A stretch of DNA of 64,000 bases, taken from contig MU394051.1 of the NCBI GenBank assembly GCA_022578605.1, positions 1,227,664 to 1,291,663 of the forward strand, in the 5' to 3' direction. The stretch's first letter is position 1, and each line of letters opens with the position of its first letter. This DNA comes from Camillea tinctor. Its lineage: Eukaryota; Ascomycota; Sordariomycetes; Xylariales; Xylariaceae. Positions 32,257 to 45,856 of the stretch are shown piece by piece. The notes beneath the pieces are model-generated. The model saw nothing but the letters and a program-made list of their open reading frames with translations, did not search any database and was not told where the DNA came from. A program made the translations under genes and the position numbers.

Positions 32257-35200
32257 ATGGCTGAAGTCATCGTCAACCCCAGAGATACCCCGGTCGAGAG
32301 GGCTCGCGCAATAACACAGTATTTATACCCCGATCTTCTACTCGTCGTACTTATTTTTATCGGTGCTCTTTATTCTGTCTACAACGCCCGGCGGAAGGAG
32401 GATGTCGTTGTACCTACGGTTACCGGTCCCGGCGGCAAGCCGTTGCCTGTCACCAAGCGACGACGGCCTGAGGACGCTTCCTCTGAACCCGAAGAGGCAT
32501 TCACTCCCGCTGCCCGGAGGTTCTTCCAGACCGCCTACACTATAGTTACCTTGACCTTCATTGGTCAGGGTGCTGCCATAACTGCACGCGCCCTAGTCCA
32601 CAGGTCGGCCGAGGGCGAACATGGCTGGTGGTGTGGTGAGCCCAAGACTGTATGTTGCTGCTGCTGCTGCTGTTGCTGCGATGGGCCGTACTCCGGTTAC
32701 CGTGTGTTGACTGCACTGTTTGATCCACCTTACTGATGTCTCCACAGGTCTATATTCTGGGCTCTGCCTTTTTATATCTTTTTGTGTGCATCTCGTTATT
32801 TACCAAGCCTCATGAGCCTGGTCCTGTTCAGATACTCATGTGGTCTGTTGCTCTTTGCATGGAACTGATCATTTTCGTGTGCGATGCTGTTATCCTATCT
32901 GGGCCCCACAAGGTCATGATCAACCTCAATCGCAGTAAGTATGTGATTGTCGATGTCGTAAATAAGTGGGACATTATCGACCTCAGTTTTTCAGCCGCCC
33001 GGCTCTTTATAATAGCCGGTACCGTTCTCGTTTTCGCCATATTGTCGTTCCTGAGATCGCGGGCTGAGCGTGAGAAGGACTATGCGTTTGAAGCTGACGA
33101 GTCGACGCCCCTACTCAATGCCAGTGCCAATGGATACCACACCAATGGCCATACGAATGGCGTTGCCAATGGCGTTGCTAATGGTGCTGCGGATGCCAGC
33201 CATTGCATGGTCGATGAAGATGCCGGCTTTTATCGCCCAGAGAAGCTGCCACATACTACATGGTTTGAGTATCTCCGTGGCTACTCCGTCTTTTTCCCTT
33301 ACATGTGGCCTACTAGGAAGTTCAAGCTACAAGTCATTGTCGTAATATGTTTTATCTTGTTAGCCCTTCAGCGATGGGTGAACATCATGGTCCCTTATCA
33401 GATCGGAATTGTCACTGATCAGCTCTCGGGCGATGACCGCAAGCCCGGCGAGAGCGTGCAAATGCCTTGGGTATCCCTCGGGCTGCTCATTGTGTATAAA
33501 TTATTACAAGGGCCGTCTGGTCTGCTTGGATCTGCGAGAAACTTACTCTGGATACCCGTGTCTCAACATACGTACCGAGCACTTACTACCTCGGCATTCG
33601 AGCACGTGCATTCGCTCAGTCTCGATTTCCACCTGGGCAAGCGAACCGGAGAGGTGCTGTCCGCACTCAATAAAGGGGCGTCAGTCAACGGGTTTCTCGA
33701 GCAGGTCACTTTTCAGGTGTTCCCCATGCTCATTGACCTCTTCGTTGCTGTTAGCTACTTTTATTACAAATTCGATGCCGTCTATGCCGTTCTCGTTTGC
33801 TCTATCACATTTTACTACCTCTTCCTCACGATCCGTCTAGCGTCCAAGACTGCTGATCAGCGAAGAGCCATGTCCAATGCGGATCGTGAGGAGGAGGCTG
33901 TGAAGAACGACTCGATCATCTCATATGAGACGGTCAAGTATTTCAATGCCGAGGATTTCGAGTTTAACCGTTACCGAGAGGCAATCCAAAACTTCCAGGC
34001 CGCCGAGGCCAAGGTCACCTGGAGCATCAATACTATGAACATGGCTCAATCCATGGTTTTCATGATCGGCATGCTAGCCGCTATGATGCTTGGCGCCTAT
34101 CAAGTGACACAAGGTCAACGGAAGGTCGGAGACTTTGTGGCACTCATGATGTATCTGGGCCAACTTCAGGGTCCGCTCAATTTCTTTGGTACCTTTTACC
34201 GCACAGTCCAGCAGGCCATGATCTCTGGCGAGCGCCTTCTAGAACTGTTCAAGCAGCACCCGACAGTCGTCGATCGCCCTGGCGCGGCTAAGGTTACCTC
34301 GTGCGATGGCCGTGTGGAGTTCTCTAAAGTAGCTTTTGCCTACGATAAGAGAAAACCTGCATTGAGCAACCTCAGTTTTACCTGCGAGCCGGGAACGACA
34401 ACTGCCTTGGTTGGCGAATCCGGTGGAGGAAAATCGACTCTGTTCCGACTCATGTACCGGTATTTCAACTGCCAAGAGGGCAATATCAAGATCGATGGCC
34501 GCGATGTTAAGGACATCACGATTGATTCCATCCGGCGCTATATAGGAGTCGTGCCACAGGACACGATCCTATTCAATGACACCCTTATGTACAACCTGAG
34601 GTATGCCAACCAAAATGCTACGGATGAGGAAATCATTGCTGCATGCCAAGCTGCAAGTATCCATGATAGAATTATGACATTCCCCGACGGCTACAATACC
34701 AAGGTCGGCGAGCGCGGGCTTCGGCTCAGCGGTGGGGAGAAGCAGAGAGTTGCTATTGCACGCACTCTACTAAAAAACCCGAAGATTATCATGCTCGACG
34801 AGGCCACCTCGGCCCTTGATTCGCACACGGAGCAACAAATCCAGTCTAGGCTAGCTAACATTGGCCGCGGACGTACAATGCTCATCATCGCGTAAGTTTT
34901 CTGCTAGTATCACGATAAATATTGAGGCTAACTTGTATTTGATAGGCACCGCTTGTCAACTATCACCCATGCGGATCAAATCCTTGTTCTCGACAAAGGT
35001 ACAATCGTGGAGAAAGGTACACATGAAAAGCTTCTTGAGCTGAATGGCCGCTATGCGTCGATGTGGAACCGACAGGCCAAAGCCGAGAAGGCTGCAGAGG
35101 ACGCCCGTAATGCTTTCCGCAAAGCTGAGAAACTCATGCGCAAGGCAAACATAGCGTCTACCCCTCGTGATCACCACGACAGATCAGGATCATCTCACGG

Positions 35201-35261
35201 CAATGACGATTCGAGTAGTTCATCTGACGAATCTACTAGTCCCACCCGACCCCCAGCCTAG
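32257..35261 (+). CDS. HMT1: ABC half-transporter, Hmt1/ABCB6 type (heavy-metal tolerance)
   Basis: It belongs to the ABCB half-transporters that move phytochelatin- or glutathione-linked metals into the vacuole. Three exons (32257-32649, 32748-34891, 34946-35261) give 2,853 bases, 950 residues. An extra N-terminal membrane domain of about five helices ([20 protein letters not shown] onward) precedes an Asn/Gly/Ala-rich linker with repeated NGVA units. The six-helix ABC membrane domain follows, with KYFNAEDFE in the first intracellular part. The ATPase has Walker [10 protein letters not shown] near residue 686, signature LSGGEKQR near 790, Walker [13 protein letters not shown] near 810, and the H-loop AHRLSTI just after intron 2. 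The C-terminus is an Asp/Ser-rich tail. All catalytic motifs are intact. A mitochondrial Atm1-like role is less likely because of the extra N-terminal membrane domain. Confidence 0.95.
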
Positions 35262-38200
35262 CAAACATAAATTGCAACGGCATCCATCTACGTGGGAGAG
35301 AATGGATTTCTCTCCAATTCAGCAACAATTATTTGATCAGCCCACTAATACTAATCTTTACGAATTCGGGGCGGGTGTTATGTCCATATGTCCCATCCTT
35401 CCCCCCCCCACAATAGTCATGGATAAACGCATATATATGCACGAATTGTTAATCACCTTATGACGACCCAAAACCCCCGGGGGTATTGCATTATAGGCGG
35501 CGTTGGTGGTACATACAGAAAATTATCCTCTAGATAAGAGGTTGTTGGCGGCATTGCATTTGCAGATATTACGTTTATGCGACGATACCAAAGACGTTTG
35601 TTACGCTGTTTCACTAATTATCCGACACTATTTAACACATACACAAACACGAAAAAAAAAAAAATAACACGCGCACACGTACACATACACGTACACGGGA
35701 TTTTATGGTTACGATTTGAATTGACATATCAAGAGGGAAAACAAGATTTATAAAAATAAAACAAAATAAAAATAACTGGGCAAGGACGGAAATGGCAAGG
35801 CAAGGTACGGCAGGGCATTAGGAACGTTGAGATCACGAGCAAAAAAAAAACACGAGGCTTCTTTTCTCCGCAAGGGGATTTTCTGGTCGGTTTTCAGTCT
35901 GTCGTCGGTTTGCTATGGCTTTTCTTTTTCCTGGTTTAATCTAGCGGTGGATCGAAGGGACCACCTTTTACGAGATGATGACACAGCATAGTCAGGCGAG
36001 CGGTTGTTTGGTCGGTAGGAAAGTACGAGATTTCTCTTGTGGCGAAGATACGCCACCACGACGGGTTGGTTTTTTCTTTTTTGTTTCCTTTTAAAGCAGG
36101 CAATGGCCCTGCATGCGTGTAATGCAGCGGATAGATCCATTCAGGTGGCAAACCTCAGCCTCCGAGAAAGAAGAGAGAAGAATACAAAACAAAACAAAAC
36201 AAAAAAAAGCGTCCCACACCTTCACATACACCCCACCACTCCCCTCCCGTGTTGTTAAGCTGTTTGACAAACTTGGAATCATGAATGATCAACTGGGTTG
36301 GGTTACCTTCTGTCCATTCCACTGCTACCTCTTTCTGCTACCACTTCCCCACGTGTTTGTCTATCGCCGATCAACCAAGGTTCCGGTGATCAGGTGATTT
36401 GTGGCGAGGATGGTTACACCGTAGAACAAATATGGAGATAGGGGGTTGAGGGCTGCGTGTTCAATCATGTAAGGTTAAGTAACCAACCTATCAGTGTAAG
36501 TACCTTTTTTGGTTTATTTCACGAAAATAGACGAATAGGAAAGCAGGAAAGATGTATTAATATGTTTCCACCCGTTTTCTTGATTGCCTGGAACCCTTAT
36601 TTTTATGGGTTCCCCCTCCCAAGATAGACCCAAGACCCAGAACCGGCCCCCCTTTTTTTCCCGCTCTTGTTAATATTTACACGCCCTACCTCGAATCTCG
36701 CCCATTTAATATTTGCCACTCGGTTAGACCAGATAGGTCAGGCCAGGATTGAGGGGGAAACTCCCCGGTCCGATCCGGTTTGGGCTAGGGCTCGGGACGA
36801 AGTTTGGTCGATCGGCCGGGGATAAGATGAGGGATATCTGCCAGACCAGTAGGGGTAAGGCTGGGTCAGGTAAAGAAGGGTTCACTTGGTTCGTCAACAC
36901 AGAATCGGCCGAGTGTCGGACCAGAGTAAGTACGTACCTAGATATATACATACACCACGGGTAGGCAAATAGGAAAATAAAGAGCCGAGCAAGTAGGAAT
37001 AAAAGGAAAAGAAAATTGCTTGCTTGCTCGCTTGCTTGCTTCTTCTATCACGTGAGTCGCCATCTAGAGCGAGAAAGAAAGAAAAAAGGCTAAAAAAAAG
37101 GAAAAATGACGAAAACCAAGAGCCCTGGAATAGGAAATTCGTTTTTATTTTCAGCTGTGGACATCAAATGAAAGAGCACGAGAGAAAAGGTAGGCTAGGT
37201 TGATATCTTTGTCCTGTGTAGAAGTAGAACCCGAAGAAGTATTCGATACGTTCAAGATTGGGACGAGGCTAGGAAAGGACAAAAAAGTATTTAGTGTACT
37301 TACTTACGACTGAGTACAACTTCTTTTTTCTCGTACTAGACTGAAATCAGTCACACATCCACACACGTAACTATACACAAACATGAGTAGTTCTAGAACG
37401 CCACAGATCCCCCATAAATAGGACTACACGTTGCTCTAAACAGGGGAGGGGAGAGAGGGGGGGGGCATGGAAAGATAGTTTCCGGCTAGGGTAAAAGGTA
37501 AATAGATGACGAAGAGACGGGAAGAGAAGGGGAAGAAGAAGAGGGAGGGATTACAAAAGGGAAGAAAAGAAAAAATGGGCTGATCTATGGGTTGGATCGG
37601 GAAGAGAAGATCGCCTGGTTTTTCTCTTTTGGTATAATCGTTATTTATTGTGGGGAGAGCAGAATCTGGAATCTATGTCAGGTTCTAGGTTTAAGAGCTT
37701 CCGGGGTCTAGGTTCTTCCACTTCTCTTCTCTCGGGCAATGGAGGGATAGGAAAGAAGAGGAGGAGGAGGAGAAGGTGATGTGTTACATAGCCTACCTGA
37801 GCTACTATCCAAGTAGGTAGACAGGCAAGACAAGTAGATATCTTAACCCGCATGTAACCAGAGGGAACTCTCTTAGGTACGTAAGGCAAATACGTATGTG
37901 TAACTGTTGCTTGCGTATGTGTATGTGTATGTGTATGTGTATATATATGTGTATGTGTGTGCAAAATCTAGGTACGTACATGTATGTGTATTGTGCGCAG
38001 ATAAGGTAAGTCAGGCAGCCGGTACCAAGTTTCGAGTTCCCAAGTTTGAAAAGTCGGGCTTGAGGGGTGAACCGGAAAAAGGACATTGTTGTCTCGTCAA
38101 GTTGACTGGACAGGGTGATACCGACCGGACAGAGATACAGGGGAGAGATTAGGCCATGAAACGTGGTAGACCGGAGGTCGTGATAGGCGTAGTAGATAGA

Positions 38201-39964
38201 TAGGACAAGTATGTATGTGAGCTAGAGTTCTCTATTTCTCATGCGTATGTATAATGGACAGTAATGTTGACTAGGTATGTACATTACGGCGAGTATGTGA
38301 TTAGGTAGGTCGGTAGAGATATGTATGGGTCTTAGATGCACCCATGCTATTTATATGTCGGAACGTGCCGCCATACTCCAGAGACCATACACATATAAAT
38401 CGAGGCCGTATTTGAATAGTATGGGAATATCGGAAGTGTAGTTGGGTTGCAATAATACGATGGATCCGGGGAAGGAGAAGAGGAAGAGGGGAAGTGGACG
38501 GAGGCCGGGGATATGTTGGCTTGTAGTTGACCTTCGAGTCCGGCTCCCCGAGCATGGTGTGTGTATGAGTACGGGGAATGGGGCATGGTGATGTATATAT
38601 GTAGGCTAGATACATAAAACTTAGACAACAGGCGTATAGTGCAGGGATGGGCAAGGACAAGGGTAAGGACAAGAAGAATGCGTCGTGTATGTTAGCCCCC
38701 CTTTCTCCCTGCCCGCGCGTATAGCGGCTAGATCTATAGATTTAGATTGTCTAGACTCATTTACAATACAACGCACGTACATACATACACATACAGGCAT
38801 ATTACCTTCCCTGATCGTCCATCTAGCCTACCGCATGCGAGAGAGAGACAGAGAAGGAAAAGAGCAGGGATATGTATGTAGGGTTGCGACTCATGGAGCG
38901 AGCCAATGAGGAAGTGATAGACTAACGTAAAGCTGTATAATAAGTAAGCGAGCTATACATTTACCTAACGTTGCTGTTTCTTGCTGACACAGCAAGCCAA
39001 AAAGGTAAGGTAGGTATGTAGTTGAAGTAGGGATTATAATGTACCTATCATACACTTCATGTGTTTCCCCTCCTTTGTTGACGGTTGACCGGTCGGCGGC
39101 TGTGAGAAACGTCATTGGAATTGAGCCTATACCGATAGTTCTAGGTTCAAAAATATTTCCTGCGCACGAATGATAACGTCGGTATGTGAGCGGGGGCATG
39201 AAGAGAGCTAGATAGAATGAGGCATACCGTGATGATCGGTCTGAGGGGGTGGAAGGGGGGGGAAAGGGGGAGGGGGTCGGTTGGAAGACCTATGGAGTTG
39301 AGCAACGGTTTGTGTAACCTGAGATGCTGTTGCTCACGTATCTATAGTGTTGGGCATATATAGACTCATAAACTAAGTAACAGACAGGCGCACATGCATA
39401 TGAGACGAGACACACATATACATAGTCGGGAAAACATTTCGACTCGATATTCTCGTCTCGGTAAAGTTGAAATTGAGTCAACATGCATTTGCCTGTAAGA
39501 TATAACCTATCTAAGTATATATACCTAGACATACACATCCTATACATGTAGGTTACGACTGTTTGGTAAGTCGTCAACTCTGTCAAAAGATATAAGTTAG
39601 AGCAGTTACACTTATAAACTCCAGACTATGCCGACTTGAGTGAAGTATAAAACTAACGTTATAACGATCTATAACGACTGTAAATATGCTTGGTTGATTA
39701 TTACTGCGAATTCCCGTAAGATAAGATATATTTTACGTAAATACTTTCAATGCCTCATAGGGCTGCAGTATCAGACAACGGGCAAGCCTACGCATAAACA
39801 CGTATTACTATATGTAGTAGCTTATAGACAGACGTGAATGAATAGGCGATAACAAAGCTATTGAGATAATTGTGCGCAATTGCTTTTTACATGGCCTCTG
39901 TAGAAAGAACACAAGTATTGTCCCAAAAAAAAACAATCTTAGCAAGAGAGTCGGTCCAGTGATT

Positions 39965-39965
<1 letters not shown>

Positions 39966-40020
<55 letters not shown>
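39966..40020. repeat. CA dinucleotide run followed by TA run
   Basis: About 17 CA units followed directly by about 9 TA units, a compound microsatellite. Confidence 0.9.
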
Positions 40021-40828
40021 CCAAAGACAAGAATAGTGACTCAATATATAATAAGGGCCAGAACACCCAATATCTTCTCCTTTTCTCATCTAATATAACC
40101 CAAATTTGAGGTTGACATTTGACAGGGGAAACCCTGTCTTCTCGAAAAGGAGTCAAGACCGGATAGATAACACTCTCTCAAGACGATAGAGCAGAGAGCA
40201 GGAAGCAAAGAACAACACTACGTAATTGCCATAAATTCATCTTCCCATACTGGGATGAGAACATTCACTCTTCATACCGAAGAACTTCATCCGGCACGAG
40301 GGTTCTAGTCACAGGCTAATAACTGGTCCTCCTCAGAGGAGGACGGAGGGGTGGGATTACCGGAGAAATACCACTCTATGAGATAAAGTATAAAGGATCC
40401 TTAAGCACTATAAGGCTTCAGAAGAAAGAACATATTTGGTTTAGTGATTCCCGCGGGGAGGTATGATGATAAAATAAACAGTGGTTTCTTCTTTCCACCT
40501 CACTGATGAGATATAACGAAGTATCAGCACTAGGTTAAGATGGCGGTTTCACCAGCACCAATGAAACCCTATTATTTAGCTTGAGAAAGATGGAGAGGAG
40601 GCGGGCCAGAGATAGAGAGTGTGCATGCCTGATATATGTGAGCAATGGGTAATAAAGGTAGAAGAGAAAGGGGCTAAGTTAGGTAACCTACTCCCGACTC
40701 ATCGCATTCCATGTTGACTACACGAAGTTTTTTGAAGCTTCTAGGTTGCCGCAAGTATTGAGAGAACGAGACATTGCGGGAAAATGGCGTGCAATATAAT
40801 GCAATTCGAATTATATATTCTCAACAGG

Positions 40829-40834
40829 TTTTTT

Positions 40835-40865
<31 letters not shown>

Positions 40866-41008
40866 GGTTGGTTGTTAAAAAAAATAAAATTACAATTTAA
40901 GGGGCAACACGGTGAAATTAGAAAAAAACACACCCACAAACAAAAAAACGGGAAAAAAAANNNNNNNNNNCGCCCCCCCCCCCCCCCGCCCGCCCCCCCC
41001 CCCCCCCG

Positions 41009-41050
<42 letters not shown>
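40829..41050. other. Assembly gap flanked by long homopolymers
   Basis: Sixteen T and 23 G residues (40829-40867) are followed by an A-rich segment, ten N (40961-40970), and about 80 bases that are almost all C (40971-41049). The ten-N run marks an unresolved join. The extreme homopolymers are probably at least partly a sequencing or assembly artefact. Confidence 0.85.
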
Positions 41051-41053
<3 letters not shown>

Positions 41054-42405
41054 GTATCACAATATACATGTCCTATGTAAGGGGCAACTCGTAGCTATGA
41101 GCTAGAACCACAGGCACACACGATATCACGGGATAATATATATATATATTATAGGTAGATATATATAGTTACTAATGACTTTTGTGACTTCCGAGTCCAA
41201 GGTCCTCTCATACCTCTCCCCAGTTGATCATAGATTCTCAACATATGACTAGGTGATGATGAGATTTCGACTCGAAACTATATGAATAAAGCAATTACGT
41301 CCTTGAGATCTCATTAATGGGACACCAGTGATATCTAGACATTTGAACCAAAACTGGTATATAGCAACTCAAAGAGAGTTCAGGTCGCTAGGCGCATAAA
41401 TACCTACCCTAAGCTTCTCTAACTCATCTCATCTACTATCCACCATCTATCTAGCCTAATGAATATATCCTTATCAAAATCATCTCAGCTAGTTACTCAT
41501 ACACCTACGGTTATAACATCATCTTCAATAAGCGCCCCAAGACAAGAAGATATAGAAATTTAAAGCAAGAAATGAGAGGAATACCAAGACCTGTAAGCTG
41601 CCGGAGCCATGTTTGCTTCGGCATATTTTTCATCATTAATTATTATTTACGTACAAACTCCTTCTATGAAAAAGGTGGAAGGGGGGTTTGAAGTATGAGG
41701 AGGAATTGCGCGAGAGGAAACTATGGTACTATGAAGCGAAAGTTATATAGGTCATCGTAAATGCATATTCATCCCACCCCGTATCGTATAAGTGAACCCA
41801 ACCCATTGTATGTTTGATTTTTTTCTTCACTTACTCGTTCACGTTCACTCTCACCAACCCTTATACCCTCCACCCGAGTTAAATCAAGCCGTTTTATATT
41901 TCAAAACGGCTGGTTGTCGTTATTCCGTACATCCGCTTTACCGCCCAACCGAAATTGCCCACATTTTGTTGTATATTTCCAGATGTCGTTGTTGTCATTC
42001 CAGTTCGAGCGGCAAAGCTAAGTTCCCGAGCGAACAATAGTCCCGCGGAATCCCTCCCTGGCCCGGCTCACAAACTGTCTCGCCAACATTTTCATCCAAT
42101 TTTCCATATAATAAACGAGCTCACTGGGTGCACGCTACTACACAACCGATGAGCGAATGGCATAGGGCGTCAATGTACCGCCCTCCTCCTCTAAACGCCG
42201 AGTCCTATGATCGAACAGGGTAAATGAGAAGCATACCAGTCAAGATGAACATCGAGTTCTGTATGAACCATGCCCGACCATCAGTAAGCTCTTTACACCT
42301 GCCATATATGCTGCACTCTAATATCGTATATGATGTCGCCCCAGGGCGCTCGAAAAAAAAAGTTACAAACGAATGTCGTAATGCGTTAGTGGTGAGACAG
42401 GTGGT

Positions 42406-43915
42406 TTACCGAGCCGCCTTCCTGGAAGACGAAGTGACGGCATGGGCCTTAGCAGTGCCGTTAGCGGTGCCATTGGCGCCGTTTAGCAGCGGCTTTGTCT
42501 CAGCGTCCTTCTCCTTGGTTGTATCCTGCTCTTCGGCATCAGAGTCTTCTGCTTCAGATCTGTCATCCTCTGCCTTCTGATACACGACAAAGCGGTAAGC
42601 GATTCTGACGATGAAGAACAGCCAGAAAAGATTCAAGGCCTGGAGCGAAGCAAGCAAGCTAAGGGTGATGACGAAGGACAACGGGCACTTGTACTGCTCG
42701 GTCTCCCAGTTGAGTTCGTACGGGCCAACGGTCTGAAACTCGGTGAAGAGAGACCAGAGGATGCGGAGGTTGAGATAGTGACGCAGGTATACCCAGGCAC
42801 ACATGAACAGGAAAAAGTAAGGGCCCACGAGGACGTGGTCTATGTAGTTTAGGGTTTTGGATGTCTATCAAGGCGCATTAGCGTTCAGCGTTCAACGTTC
42901 AACGTTCAGCGTTGGGACCCGGCAACTCGAGAGGGTTCAAGCGAAGCAACGTTAAAACCTAAAAAGTACTTACAGCCAAGAAGAAGTCGCTAATATCGTG
43001 GGTGATGTAGACGGCCAGACCCATGTAGGTGAAATGGAACCGGTAGCTGAGACCGATAAGTGCCAAACTGACAATGTGGTGTCCGACAAGCTCCTTGAAG
43101 TCCTTCCGGGGCTTTTCCATGCCCAGCAACAGCACAATGGCCTGCTGTGCCCAGTACGCGGCCTGGAAGAGGTAGTAGAATTTGAAGTAGGCTTCGTGGG
43201 TCTTGTGGGGGAAGCCCTCGTACATGGCGCGCGTGTTGAAATACCAGATAGGGGTGCGGCTCATGACATACATACCGGCAGGCCCGAGGACACCGAAGTA
43301 CAGAGCGGTATACATCTGCTCCATGAAGCGGGCTTGCTTGCCGCGGGACCTGAGGCCGGCAAACCTAGCAAGGGGCCTCAAGAGCTCCTGCATGATGAAC
43401 TCACGGGTGAAGGAGAGCACAACGGTATAGAAGGTGACAAAGGCGATATCCCACAAGCCCTTGCCGTATTGAGGCGGTGAGGCGGGGTCAGCACCGGCCT
43501 CGAGCGGGAGCTTGTAAGACAGGAATATAAAGTGGTGGACGGGGTTCGACTCGGTCGGGTTGATGGCGAACAAGGACAGGAAGACGATGAGAATGACGAG
43601 GGGCAGGACCCAGGTGTGTTTGATGGCGAAGTGTTTGCAGCGGCGCAGGAAAGATCGGGCTTTGCGCCTCTTGGAACCCTTCTTGGGACCATCTTTGTTA
43701 TCAGACGGAGGGTGCTTGGGAGAACTAGAAGCCGACGAAGAGCTCTGCATGTTGGCGAGACTGGTGTGAAGACTGGGAGCTCCTGTGTCTCCAGCGCGAA
43801 TCTCTCCGCCTAGCCCGCTCGACTTTCTACGTCGACGCGCATTGCCATGGTCGGCAGCCGAGTGGAGTTGGTCGGCCGAGGTGTTGAGCAAGGGAAAAGG
43901 CTCTGAGGATGTCAT
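42406..43915 (-). CDS. LAG1: Ceramide synthase, Lag1/Lac1 family
   Basis: It joins a sphingoid base to fatty acyl-CoA to make (dihydro)ceramide in the ER membrane. Two exons (42974-43915 and 42406-42864) give 1,401 bases, 466 residues. The N-terminus is Ser/Arg/Lys-rich and cytosolic. The TLC domain spans roughly residues 150-400, with SRTPIWYFNT, the catalytic-type di-histidine in LVGHHIVSLALIGLSY near residue 278, and ITHDISDFFLA-TSKTLNYID across the splice junction. The tail is acidic and ends in an Asn/Gly/Ala-rich stretch. The in-frame upstream Met at 44044 was rejected because the added residues look like leader sequence. The 109-base intron contains a short GTTCARC tandem repeat (about 42882-42915). 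Confidence 0.95.
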
Positions 43916-45856
43916 TGTCGCCACGATGAGAAGGATCTCGTTCTCGTTCTGAAGGGAGATTGGAATTGGGCGGCAATGGGAGATTACACGGAAGAGACGG
44001 AAGATATATAAATAAGCCTCAGACCTCAGACCTTTAGAGACCAAATGACGTTGGCAGTATTCGTATGCGAGATGCGGCGTGTAAGTGCCGGTGCAAATAC
44101 TAGGTACGAGTACAAAGTGGCGTTTTATCTTGGTCTAGAAAAGAAAAAAAGAAAACAAACAAATCCAAAGATGCTAAAGGAGTGAAGTCATCTATGGTAA
44201 ATGTTTATTATAGAAGAAGCTTGAAGAATTAAAAAAAAGGTGTTTTGGTACTGGTGGTTTATTGGGAACAACTGGTGGGAGAAGGAAAAAAAAAAAGAAA
44301 TAGAAAAAAAGTAGTGTACAAGTATGGAAATAAACTAAATTGGAGATTAAAACAAACATTGGCTCCATTTTATGACAGGCTAATGCAACTTAAGTGCAAT
44401 TTCCCTTTATGCTGCAACCAATTTTCATTTCAGCCTGTCAGCGTCGCTATATCCTATACACGCTACAACTAACAACATGAATTCATACGTAACTTTTTTT
44501 TTAACCTTTTTAACTTTTTCAAATAGTATATAATGTTCTAAATAGGTAAATGTCACTATTATAGAAAGAGAAAAAAAAAGGACTAAAAACAAGAAGAAGA
44601 AAAGGGGGAAGAAAGGGACAACTAACATATATGCATATGTATAGGTTAGGGGTCTACGGCAGTACGGTGCTATTACACTATACTGTACTTAGTGTGTAAA
44701 GCGTTGGCTTGGCTTGGCTTTTTTCTTTTTCTTCTTCTTTACCCCTTGTTTCTACTGACCTAACTATAAACGCGCAAATAAGGGGCTACACATATGAGGC
44801 GTGTATAAAAAGAAAAGAAAAGAGAAAAAAAAGTACTTATCTAGGATATCGAGTTAGCTATTCAAAAGCGAGAGAGAGAGACAGAGAGAGAGAGAAAAGA
44901 AAATTCTCAACCTATATCTACCTAGCTTACACTATCTTACTATCAATCACGTTCCGACATCACCGCCACCATCTAAGTAAGCATACGCATCACACAGAAC
45001 TGCACCGCCTTGCATATGATTTCATTCATATATCTGTGTTGTTTATTAATTGGCGTGGTCTAGTCTAAGAGAAAAAAATCGCTGGACATGTGACGCGCCA
45101 ACTTGTATAGTGGATAGTGGTGGGTCCTAAGTTGGTTTGAATTATTATATACCTAGGTTAGGTAGGTAGTACGTAGTATAGGACTACGAGGGAGACATAA
45201 CCTACATCATACCAACACCAACCTAGTAAGCATGTGAGCCCCTAACCGCCCACCTTTACGCCTCTTGCACCCGAGTCATATCTACCACCACGAGCATCGC
45301 AGAGATTGTATCTTTTGAACTGGCTCTTTTTATTTATTTATCTTGCCTAGGCTAGTCTTCTACCTTGGTAGAAATAAAAGTCCCTGAGGGACACATTCAA
45401 ACGTACTCATCATCCAGCGGTGCCCACTGCCACTATATATCACCATCTCACGAACTGCCCTCCGAATTGATTTTTGAAATCCATCATATCCAACACTTGC
45501 ATTGCCCCCAAAATCCTCATTCAATAATATACATACGCCTTGTATAATGGTTCCAAATATTCCCGCTTGCCTAGGGGCCAACGCCAACGTGCACCAAATA
45601 CTTATATAATAGCCCTTTCAACTCCTCCAGTAGACATGCGTGATAAACATATGTACTTGTAATCCCTATCCACCAATAAATGCATAAATATAGACAGCAT
45701 GCTAATTCCGCAAAGAAAAAAAAATGCACCCTTTTGATATACAAACGCCACACAATGCCACCGCTAGATTTTTATAACCAGTAATGATACAGCCCGGAGT
45801 GCCACGTAACGAATAAAAACTACAGAAGATGGCCCAATCGACCACTAGAGAGTCTA
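43916..45856. other. Intergenic region, ceramide synthase promoter
   Basis: No gene is seen. It is AT-rich, with AG-rich runs near 44.56 and 44.87 kb and several TAGGTAGG/ACGTAG words near 45.16 kb. Confidence 0.5.

Larger units (their letters stand above)
35262..42405. other. Convergent gene-free stretch of 7 kb
   Basis: No supported gene lies between the 3' ends of Hmt1 (+) and the ceramide synthase (-). It contains GTATGT and CA/TA microsatellites, pyrimidine runs, and an assembly gap flanked by homopolymers. Open frames here are translated repeats. Confidence 0.5.

Noticed and set aside
42998..43480. 160-codon plus-strand frame opposite the ceramide synthase
   Set aside because: Shadow of the TLC-domain coding strand.
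43916..44044. N-terminal extension of the ceramide synthase to an upstream Met
   Set aside because: The added 43 residues are unlike Lag1 N-termini and the internal Met at 43915 begins a normal Ser/Arg-rich tail.
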